Of a stretch of 64,000 nucleotides of DNA, positions 49,902 through 57,964 are shown piece after piece; the first letter of the stretch is position 1; every line of letters starts with the position of its first letter. Origin of the DNA: Sipunculus nudus (lineage: Eukaryota; Annelida; Sipuncula; Golfingiida; Sipunculidae). The position numbers and the translations under genes were made by a program. Under the pieces are notes generated by a model that was not told the origin of the DNA, did not search any database, and worked only from the letters and a program-made list of their open reading frames with translations. The stretch is from positions 75,329,642-75,393,641 of the forward strand of contig CM049306.1 of NCBI GenBank assembly GCA_026874595.1, read 5' to 3'.

Positions 49902-50279
49902 TTATACATATATGTATAAAAATATATATTATTTATATAAGTTCACGATAAACCACCGTACGTTTATTTCGGTAATTCAGAAATACTTGAACATATAATT
50001 AATATCCAGATTTAATAATCAGAATTATTATTATTATTATTATATAATTAAACAACTGCATAGACACATTAATATAACAAATTAAATTATTATTAAATAT
50101 ATTTACTTACCAGACCACTGCAGTTCAGCTGCAAGTTTTGCCATCAGTCGTTTTTTGTTTTCTCTATCCCAGTACTCTTTACAGCTAGTATCCCACAATG
50201 CAGGGTGTTCCTGGATCAGTTCTATCAGGAGAAAGTTTTGTTCCTTTATCAGCATGTCCTGTTCTCTTGTTGTAGCCAT
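44250..50279 (-). CDS. MADF-domain protein with BESS-like C-terminus, three exons
   Basis: Joined exons 50279-50111, 49693-49506 and 44750-44250 give 858 nt and a 285-aa protein. The MADF domain (about residues 14-107) shows FLLIELIQEHPALWD, then EVQKRFSNLRTYYTREL and KWPYFDALDAFL, typical of this Myb/SANT-related DNA-binding fold. A basic stretch KRKRR at 146-150 suggests nuclear entry. Six heptads of the type YSVPSQV follow (177-218), then a helical segment (224-263) resembling a BESS protein-interaction motif, and a Cys-rich tail. MADF-BESS proteins are transcription factors in arthropods; similar genes also arise from Harbinger-type transposons. No transposase lies beside it, so this one may be an ordinary host gene. 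Both introns are GT-AG and phases match (1 and 0). The ATG context CACCATGG is strong. A possible polyadenylation signal on this strand lies at about 43950. Confidence 0.9.
44454..44579 (-). repeat. 21-bp coding minisatellite (six heptapeptides)
   Basis: Six tandem 21-bp units inside exon 3 encode YSVPSQV, YSVPSQV, YSAPSWV, YSVPSQV, CSVPSPV and YAVPSPV. The frame is kept throughout. The end units are the most diverged. Confidence 0.85.
44815..45190. repeat. Dispersed repeat with box-B-like motif
   Basis: Related to 31290-31910. On the minus strand TGAGTTCGATTCTGCGCAGT resembles a Pol III box B and recurs at about 32514 and 57523. May be tRNA-derived. Lies in MADF intron 2. Confidence 0.45.
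45215..45680. repeat. Repeat with internal degenerate duplication
   Basis: Two related blocks recur about 135 bp apart (GGAGGCCTCAGCCCTATCA and TGGCCTCCGCCTTATCA in one orientation). Although open for 148 codons on the minus strand, it lacks protein-like composition and lies in MADF intron 2. Confidence 0.45.
46089..47157. mobile_element. hAT-like non-autonomous transposon
   Basis: A 1069-bp element whose two ends are inverted: left CAGGGTTGGCCAAAAGCCGG, right (reverse complement) CAGGGTTGGCCAGTAAGAGC. Flanking 8-mers are ACTTGGGC (46081-46088) and ACTGGGGC (47158-47165), seven of eight identical, which fits the 8-bp target duplication of hAT elements. Both ends carry reiterated AGCCGG/ACTGGC subterminal motifs. 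The interior is AT-rich with no transposase. It lies in MADF intron 2. Confidence 0.82.
47322..47640 (+). repeat. Degenerate tandem array of CACCAGTCTTGTGTA units
   Basis: Units CCACCTGTCTTGTGTACAAG, CCACCAGTCCCGTGTATGAG and CCACCAGTCTTGTGTACGAC begin near 47329, 47475 and 47606 (spacing about 146 and 131 bp). The first follows a GGTGGCGCCACC palindrome. Confidence 0.55.
48154..48310. mobile_element. Truncated MITE, CAGGGGCGG family
   Basis: Left end CAGGGGCAGATCCAGGATTT is present and the body matches the complete copies, but the right inverted end is lost in a G-run. Lies in MADF intron 2. Confidence 0.65.
49506..49693 (-). CDS. MADF gene exon 2
   Basis: Preceded by acceptor TCATACAG and followed by donor CTT|GTAAGT (phase 0). 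It completes the MADF domain with the KWPYFDALDAFL box. Together with the one base from exon 1 it is exactly 63 codons. Confidence 0.88.
49694..50110 (-). other. MADF gene intron 1
   Basis: A 417-bp phase-1 GT-AG intron. It is mostly AT-rich low complexity with a (CT)n run joined to an (AT)n run at 49826-49898 and a short (ATT)n near 50027. Confidence 0.8.
49826..49898. repeat. Compound (CT)n(AT)n microsatellite
   Basis: CT run passing directly into an AT run inside MADF intron 1. Confidence 0.95.
50111..50279 (-). CDS. MADF gene exon 1
   Basis: Codes residues 1-56 plus one base; starts MATTREQDMLIKEQN and carries the first MADF helix with the characteristic LWD. Ends at donor TCTG|GTAAGT (phase 1). 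Confidence 0.88.
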
Positions 50280-50312
50280 GGTGAGAGTGATTGCAAAGAG
50301 GAGAAGACCAAC

Positions 50313-50320
50313 CTATATAT
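50313..50320 (-). promoter_or_regulatory. TATA-like element before the MADF gene
   Basis: Sense-strand ATATATAGG about 35 nt upstream of the ATG. If used, the 5' UTR would be only a few nucleotides, so this is weak. Confidence 0.25.
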
Positions 50321-50819
50321 GTGTGTTTGCAGTTTTGCTTGATCCAATTAGTTGCATAGATTCACCCTATAGACATATTATTGTCGCGCAGTCCTTGTAT
50401 AAATGCAAATGAAACCTGCTTGTATGGACGGGCTTATCGCTTATGGTGGGGCATGGTATTTTCTCAGATGTCGGGATTCAGGAGTGCAGGGTTCAGTTCT
50501 CGCCCGGAACCTTGGTCGGATCATTAAGCCTTAATAGGGTTTAAATGAGTAACTGTACATATGTGTGCTGGGAATAGAGGGAGTAAATCATGCTTGCTTA
50601 ATCTTCCATGAATTAAATGTAAAGATACTTCCTGAATTGACTCATATGAGGCAGGCTGAAGATCCGCAGCTTAATGGGGGAACAAAGCTTCAAAGCACTA
50701 ACTGCCAGAACATATCCATGTTTGAGCAAGACTATATAGTGATTAAGTTGTCTGTGCTGCATAATTCTGTCTGCCCTGTTTCAAGGTAAAACAGGAAAAT
50801 GTCACAGGAAATAAAGGTC

Positions 50820-50988
50820 CAGGAGCGGATCCAGGATTTTTGAAAAGGGGGGTCCAACCCAGGAGGACTGATGAACATCCTAAAAAAAGGTCATCAGGTC
50901 CGGAAAAGGGGGGTCCAGGCCGAAAATGTCGTCTAAAACCCTTTAAAAAAGGTTGTTTCGGGTGAAAAAGCCCTTGGATCCGCTTCTG
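50820..50988. mobile_element. MITE, CAGGGGCGG family, 5-bp TSD
   Basis: A 169-bp element from CAGGAGCGGATCCAGGATTT to GGATCCGCTTCTG, flanked by AGGTC on both sides (50815-50819, 50989-50993). It lies about 540 bp upstream of the MADF start codon. Confidence 0.83.
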
Positions 50989-51244
50989 AGGTCACAATTA
51001 TGGTAGGATATAAAATTATATATATAACTTTAATCAAAGCCGAATTGTGAGCATTAATTGCTATATAGAAAAACCTCATTTATACTAAAGGATTTTAATA
51101 TATTTTATTTCTATATTTAATTTAGGACAAAAATGACAAGAATTACAATTAAAATAGACCAACAAATAAAAGTTTCACCAACAGGGAATCGGGGTGGGTA
51201 ATGTAGAGGGCAAGGTCAGCATATGCACATATCACCATTTAAAA

Positions 51245-51362
51245 GTAAAGTAATAGTAATAGTAATAGAAGCCAAATTATAGTAATAGTTAAAGTAATAG
51301 ACGAAAAAATGTTGTAATAGTAATAGATTGATTAATAAGTAATAGTAATAGTAATAGTAACA
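51245..51362. repeat. TAATAG simple repeat
   Basis: Interrupted TAATAG/AGTAAT hexamer repeats. Confidence 0.75.
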
Positions 51363-51394
51363 GAACCACTCTAATAGGACCCATCCCTGATGGT

Positions 51395-51474
51395 GGACGG
51401 ACATTTCGGACACGGACATTCCGGACTACGACGTTTCGGACGGGCCTTTTTGCACGGGAGGACGTTTCGGACAG
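51395..51474. repeat. GGACATTTCGGAC short repeats
   Basis: The motif GGAC(A/G)TT(T/C)CGGAC recurs in about 80 bp (CGGACATTTCGGAC, CGGACATTCCGGAC, CGACGTTTCGGAC, GGACGTTTCGGAC). Origin unknown. Confidence 0.55.
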
Positions 51475-51679
51475 ATCAATATTATTACCAGGAAATGACC
51501 TTTTGTTGTTATAATTTTTAAAGTATCAATGTACCCATATGTTTAATGATATAATATTCATTTGTTTCCAAAATATGGGGGATTAAATGGGGGTTCATGT
51601 GAAAGTGTTTTTTTATCTCTGGTAATCACGACGGACCGCGGTTATATGAAAGGAAACATGGAGTTTACAGCGGCGGATC

Positions 51680-51731
51680 CAGAGAAAAGCGCCCGAGGCG
51701 AGCACTCACCCCCCCCCCCCCCCCCCCCCCG
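51680..51731. repeat. C-tract next to a MITE-like remnant
   Basis: AGCGGCGGATCCAGAG just before it resembles the terminus of the CAGGGGCGG MITE family, followed by a long C run. The right end is absent. Confidence 0.3.
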
Positions 51732-52479
51732 TTTGTCTTATGTGGAATTATGCGCAATAGGTATTTTAGGTGGCAATTGTGTCGGGAATTCCCTGGAGCA
51801 ATTGAAGTATGAATGCGGTCACTTATTGTTAATGATTTGATGTATAAAATGAGAATATTAGAGGATTGTCACAGGTAAAATGACACATACTGCATACATA
51901 GCCTAGCCAAGTTTTTGTCTGTGCTCCGTCCTGCTCCAGAGACGAACAAATGGCTCCCAATGGAGGATTCTATAGCCGTGACAATCCGACTCAGTTGGCA
52001 TCGGATACTAGTAATAGGGCTGGCAAGCCTACTCGAGTCGTGATACAAGTAATATCGCACTGGTCTTGCATCAGGTTGCATTCATATTGTGGTAAACGGC
52101 CCATAATCTCAATATTATGCTAAGCATGATGAAATAACACAGTATAGTACACATGTGAGCTCAAGACCCAAACTGAAACACCGTCTCCACGGACTGGAGT
52201 CTTTTCCTGTATCGCCTGCAAGCTGCCTGCGTCCTGCAACCCGTGCAAGCCATGCTTACGTTCGATCATGCGGTCATAAATTCAACAAACATACCTAGGG
52301 GTTTACCAATGTGCTGGGTTAAATCCGAACTTTTCTCGCTCATGTTTGGTATTATTAGAAAGTAAACAAAAATGCTAACGCTTGGTCTGGTTTATGTAGC
52401 CCTGCCTAGGGCTTTAGTGTATTGATGTTTAGTGCTAAAATGCTTCAAATGAAATGTGATTCCATGTACCGATAGACGC

Positions 52480-52640
52480 GACGTAACTCATTTCTAGCTC
52501 TTATCACTAAAGCCCTGTAAAGTCCGTATGGTGAATCCCTAATATTTGCATATTAGGGCGTCACAAAGCTCCTGACGATTACCTCGCATTTGCATATCAG
52601 GCCGCCTGGCCTCTTGTGAATGCCATCGTTGCTATGAGGA
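52480..52640. other. Non-coding block with paired octamer motifs
   Basis: Two ATTTGCATAT octamer-type POU sites about 42 bp apart (near 52550 and 52590) in unique, GC-balanced sequence, flanked by a SOX-like CGTTGCTATGA. Enhancer role is inference. Confidence 0.25.
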
Positions 52641-53136
52641 GGCTAACAGCGACCCATAGGCAATAGATATCTCAAACCGCTTGGTAACATTCGCACTTAA
52701 ATCATGCATGTTTTCAGAAAGTCCATACAGGACCTTCGTGTCCTATGATATATCTCTGCTGTTCGAACATGCGGTCCATGGGCCAAATTCAAGTGCATTG
52801 TGGACAATGTCGCATCGATTGTGTACTGTGTATTTGTTTGTGTTCAAGTTACACATGAAAGTCTTGCAACTGTTGAGTTGCCAACACGCTGAACGTAGTG
52901 ATCGTTTCAGTCAGCCGGTACATGAATAACAGTGTGACTGCGTTCGTCGCGGTGGACCTGAACATCTCACGCTGATTGGCTGAGCTGGAGAAACATTTTA
53001 AAATGAGCCTGCTGCGATAAGCAATGGTCTGATAAACGGTGACACACTGACTCACTGAAGCTAAGGGTTATAGTGTTAAAAATCTTGCCGTACTCAAATA
53101 GCCGAGGACCTAAACATATGAAGACTGATAAAATGG

Positions 53137-53138
<2 letters not shown>

Positions 53139-53193
<55 letters not shown>
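53139..53193. repeat. (AT)n microsatellite
   Basis: Perfect AT run followed by a short inverted ACTATATATATATAGT. Confidence 0.95.
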
Positions 53194-53194
<1 letters not shown>

Positions 53195-54526
53195 TATATA
53201 TATATATAGTAAGCTGGAAGCCCTCAATAGGCGGTTACTGAATTAACCATTAATCCTTACGTCACTGGGAAAGACCTTAGTTCAGCGAGGCGGTGATGTG
53301 TGGCGCTGACTGCCCGGAATGGCCCAAGTTTACCAGTCGATGAAATAAGAGGGTCAGAGAGTAGTAATTAGTCATGTAAATTGCCGCGTGGTAGCAGTAC
53401 CGGCACTAAATGCGACACAGTGAGAGCCGTTTGAAATCTTTGTCAGAGCCATTTCATTGACTGGGCTAGTCTATGGTTCATGTTGATTGACAGTGTACCT
53501 GTAGGCCATGAAGCGTTGTCAGAAATGACGAAAATATTTGCATCTTCATAAGGCCTTATAATGCGTTCCTCAGAATTAGATGTAAAGACACTCTGGCGCC
53601 AGTAATCTGGTCGTAATGCTAGAGAGTCGATTTGACGCTAGGGATTCTCATGATCCTGCATCTTGTGTCATCTAATCAAAGGTATCTTTTTCAGGCGCGG
53701 GTTACCTTGTTTTCTTGCCCCGTAAATAGTATTCATTACAGTCCTGGAACAGAGTTGCAACTCCATTCATAATCCTTGGTGTTAGATGGCCTTTATCCAT
53801 AACATAGCCTCAGTGGTATCAGTATGTAACAGTGGTGTAAAAGTCACAGAAAAAAGGTCACAGGAAAAAAGTCACTAATTGGGTAGGAATAAAGTTCCTT
53901 CAATAAATACTCAAATAGCAGCAAAATTTAAAAACTAATGAAGTGAGAATTTAAAGGTATTTTTGTCGATTCGTGTCCGTTTCCCTACTGAAAATAGTGA
54001 CTTTATTCCCTATCCCCATTTGTAACTTTTTATGGTGAATATACTTCCAAACGGAATTTTTACTTTTTGTCTATGTCACCCTAATCGTTATAGTACAAGC
54101 AAAGTTACATTTTTACCTCTTTATTTACTGAGCGATCATATTTTGTCTCTGCTAATAAAACACTATGGTTAAATCAGGGATATAACTGCAAAATGTTTAC
54201 ATAATTGACAAAAGGTTATATATACATATATGTAAATACGTATGACTGAATTTTATGAAAATTAACTCATAATGTCATTATACAGGTCATGCCTGTGCAG
54301 GTGTGCGTCTTGAAACATCATTTATTATGCAAGTCTAGATTTTATCCCAGTCTCCATGCAGGTTTTTGAGTATTCCAACTGCATGGGTGACATTGACATA
54401 TTATTGCGTGAAAAATTGAATACCGTCAGATGAGGTAAAAAAACTGTGGCGTCAACTTATCGTCAAGGTTGGGGGGGGGGAACTTTTTTTTTAATATAAA
54501 TCTGTTAATATTAAAACATGTATATC

Positions 54527-54527
<1 letters not shown>

Positions 54528-54569
<42 letters not shown>

Positions 54570-54595
54570 ATATATATCCATATATATCCATATAT
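54528..54595. repeat. (AT)n microsatellite with CATATATC tail
   Basis: AT run then three CCATATAT units. Confidence 0.9.
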
Positions 54596-55170
54596 AGCGT
54601 AATGGTGAAATTATAGAACTTCAGAGATTCGCTCTAATGTCATAATTACAGTCAGTCATATCAATTAATGCAATGATTTGTAACGTCATTTTAATAACCA
54701 CAGTAATCTGCTTTTATCTTATCAGACAGAAGAAACTTGGCACATGGAAAACGGTCAGAAAAAGATTTATTAAAAGAATCTTAATTATTATATGCTCATG
54801 AATTACTATGTGGTGGCATGCTAATTCATGTGGAATGGTCAGCACCTAAGAGAATACATGTACCTCATTGTGAAATACGAACCATTATGACGTTATCCTA
54901 GGGTATAAATTGAGGTTATGTGATTGACAGATTCAGATTGCTGTTTTGTGTCTGCTTTTGATGAAACATGACTTCTTAATTCAATGTAAACATTAACAGC
55001 ACTCAGATGCCAACCCAGACAGTTCTGTCTTGTTAAAAATATGATAACAGGGACTATTTTTTAGATTTATACTGGTAATTGTGACGGTCCTACGGTTACA
55101 GGACCCAGCCAAGGAGCTAACTTGCACAGATATTCCTAGCAAGCTTGAAGAACGCTCCCACAGACATATG

Positions 55171-55330
55171 CAGTAAAATCTCGCTAACACGACCCCCTGC
55201 GGGACCAGCCAAAGTGGTCGTTTTAGCGGGAAATTTGTATGATGGTTTACATTAGGGCGGGATAAAAAATATGGTCGTCTTCGCAGGGGTGTTCGTCACA
55301 GAGGGGTTGTCGTCAGGCTAGATTCCACTG
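55171..55330. mobile_element. Small pogo-like MITE remnant
   Basis: A 160-bp stretch from CAGTAAAATCTCGCTAACAC to the reverse complement of CAGTGGAATCTAGCCTGACG. The expected TA flanks read TG and TT, so it is old. Confidence 0.5.
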
Positions 55331-55555
55331 TTCATCTGAATAAACATCAAGTAGCATAAATAAAGGAGTAAACAACACTGCAGGTCGTGAAAACGGTGAA
55401 ATTATATACACTGTATTAATTGACTGTTTGGTGAAACGGCAACGTCTTTACAGTCTCAACAATGTTTTATTTTGTGTAACATTTATGTTGTTCAACAGAA
55501 ACCACAAGAAATGGTATTGTTTAAGGGTAAAACGGTCTATAGGTACATATAGATA

Positions 55556-55678
55556 TTATTACCCCCCCCCCATAAAAAAGGATACGTTTTCACCCGTATT
55601 TGTTTGTTTGCTTGTTTATTAACCCCCCCCCCCCAAAAAAGGGGATACGTTTTCACCCGTACTTGTTTGTTTGCTTGT
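55556..55678. repeat. ~60-bp tandem duplication
   Basis: A unit of C-run, AAAAAAGG, ATACGTTTTCACCCGTA and TTGTTTGTTTGCTTGT occurs twice in a row. Confidence 0.8.
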
Positions 55679-56064
55679 AAGGATGAGACATCCATGGGCC
55701 AGGGAAGACCTAAATGTTTGTGCAGATCTGGATGATGGGGTGTATTTAGTGGGATTTAAAAGTCATGAAAATTGCAGATATTTATCGTGCTTTTATATGC
55801 CATACGTCGGGCATCCTTAAAGCCAGATATTTACTGACCCTTTATACAATTTGTGGTTTCTGGATTACTCTTCACATGTATGTGTTAATGAACTCTAGGT
55901 AATTACTCTTAGCAAAATGTTTATAAAACCTCTGTGATGAATAACTTGGCTTGTTTATCAACAAGCTGTAAGTAAACACAGCAATGTTGACAAACGGAAA
56001 AACTATGTTGGCTAAGATGGTTGGTTACATATTTGCGGAAGTTGAATGGTCACTAGTTGCAAAA

Positions 56065-56821
56065 GGTGGGCACTAGTTTAGCGGCTTACTTGTGTGAAGT
56101 TGTATTTAGACTGGTACCCCATCATATATTTGAGGTGGCGCCACCGCGTGCCTGCGTCAGAGACTGAAAAGTAATGATCGCGTGCTCCGGGATCCAAGGA
56201 TTACACAGTTTTTTTCAATGTGTTGCCAATTTTGTAGTTTTACCAATACGTCATTCTAGAGTTTGAATCACTGGAATCAAAATTATGCAAAAGTATAATA
56301 TATATTCATAACTTTTATAATCAAAACAGTCGCGTGCTCCGGGATCCAAGGATTACACAGTTTTTTCAATGTGTTGCCAATTTTGTAGTTTTACCAATAC
56401 GTCATTCTAGAGTTTGAATCACTGGAATCAAAATTATGCAAAAGTATAATATATGATCATAAAAACCGAATTTGATAAAAAAGATACATGCTCAGGGTTT
56501 GTGTTAGGGGTGTGTGTTTCAAACCAGACTGGTCGCAGCCAAAGTGAGACCGGCATGACACACCGTATGAAACAGAAAAGGTATACGTACTGATAATTTT
56601 ATCTATAAGTTACAATATAACCGTTTTATGTGACAGCAAGCTGAAACGTATGTACAGCTGAGCCACAACACGTGAAGCGATTAGGAGGTCCGCTTGGCGT
56701 ATGTTGTCATGAGCTTGTCTCCAGAAGTACTTTGGAACCGGCCTTTTCTACCTCCATAAAAAAGAAAAAAATGAGTCGGTACCAATCGAGACACCAGTAA
56801 GCCGCTAAACTAGTGTCCACC
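56065..56821. mobile_element. TIR element with 9-bp target duplication (MULE-like)
   Basis: A 757-bp element. The ends are inverted for about 31 bp (GGTGGRCACTAGTTTAGCGG then CTTACTKGTGT, 29 of 31 identical). The flanks are an exact 9-bp direct repeat GTTGCAAAA (56056-56064 and 56822-56830). Duplications of this size suit Mutator-like elements, though other superfamilies also make 8-9 bp. Inside are a GGTGGCGCCACC palindrome and a 152-bp tandem duplication. No transposase is encoded. It interrupts an older dispersed repeat. Confidence 0.82.
56179..56482. repeat. 152-bp tandem duplication
   Basis: Units start CGCGTGCTCCGGGATCCAAG at 56179 and 56331 and are nearly identical for about 130 bp, so the duplication is recent. 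It lies inside the 9-bp-TSD element. Confidence 0.85.
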
Positions 56822-57289
56822 GTTGCAAAATGCACTTTACAAAACCCTGGTTCATCTGACTTGCCATCAGATGTTCTTGTTGATGTGTTTTGGTTATTTT
56901 GGGGGAGTACTCTACATCAAATTAACACACTGATATACATGTATATAAAAATAAAAGAACTGTGTGTGATTGGGTCGCCGTTTTCTGGGCTATTTTTTTT
57001 ATCAAGGTTCAAGTGATTATCTATAGTTAATAGACGTAAGAATAGGCCCCTTAAATGTATAAATACAATTGTATAAATATAAGTATTAACCCTGTTTTTT
57101 CTCTTTGTATTTAATTGTTGACGGAAAAAAACACAAACACACACCTCACCCTTCCGTAAGAGGTCATTTCTGCTACAACCGAACCTCTTCCAATGATGGG
57201 ACCGCCCGGACTTCTTGTCTAGCTCAACTGTCAAACTTTAAAACCAAAATGTGTTTCATTTTAAGGAAACATCTTCTGTTTTCATTTCA

Positions 57290-57560
57290 CATGCGTATGC
57301 TAACAAAATACCACTAATTCCTTGAAGTCCAAACCACAAAGATACCCAAGTCTATGTAATTTGCCTTGAAACAATTCTTGTCCAACTTATTTGAACGGAC
57401 AACATTAGGCCTACCTTCTTAACTACATTTATACCGACGCCGCTGGTGTATTCAGAAGCCCCGGTGCATTGTGGATGGCAGATTTTGAAGCACATAAACC
57501 CTATCCAGCAGAATCATACTCTCCTGAGTCCGATTCTGCGCAGTGTACACACACCTCTGT
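57290..57560. repeat. Dispersed repeat copy downstream of the PAN gene
   Basis: Carries AGAAGCCCCGGTGCATTGTG and TGAGTCCGATTCTGCGCAGT, shared with the 31.3 and 44.8 kb copies. Immediately 3' of PAN exon 3. Confidence 0.45.
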
Positions 57561-57653
57561 CAGTAGTTCATTTTAGCGTTCGGGTTATATGTGTAGATTA
57601 AAGTCCAGCCAACTGCCTGGTCTCTTCTACTCCAGGTACCTTGTTATTGTACC

Positions 57654-57964
57654 TCATAAAATCGGTTTCTTGGAAGAAAAGCACGTGTACTGCCCTTCCT
57701 CGACCGCCGCCTCGAAGGATGCTGGGATATCCACGTAAATGTTCGGGGGATTGGGTAATGTCCGGGCACACGTGAAGACATGGAGGTTGGAATGGTGCAA
57801 TTGGTACTCCATGGTCTCGGTAAAGTACAAAGTTTTCACACTGCCCTGCGTGCCCTCAGCTATGATACAACCCAAAGGTGAAGCAGGGAGACCCAGTGCT
57901 TCCAGATCTTCCGGGCCAGATATACTGCTCCCTGTATTTGGGTCTATCCCTTCATTGTTTCCTC
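57654..57964 (-). CDS. PAN gene exon 3
   Basis: Preceded by acceptor TTCTTGTTCCAG. The split codon joins to GGNNEGIDPNTGSSISGPEDL and runs to the stop TGA at 57656-57654. The last residues are TCFSSKKPIL. Cysteines in GCII, FTCA and YTCF suggest disulfides. Confidence 0.83.

Larger units (their letters stand above)
51840..55160. other. No gene seen apart from the POU-motif block and microsatellites
   Basis: Short ORFs only. Contains AT microsatellites at 53.1 and 54.5 kb. Confidence 0.5.
55800..57060. repeat. Dispersed repeat split by an insertion
   Basis: The halves 55800-56055 and 56830-57060 match other copies at about 61225-61510 and 42045-42330. Shared stretches include CTTGTTTATCTACAAGCTG-type and GGTCACTAGTT-type motifs, and GATTATCT-TAG-TAATAGAC near the far end. 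The element 56065-56821 sits between the halves. Confidence 0.65.
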
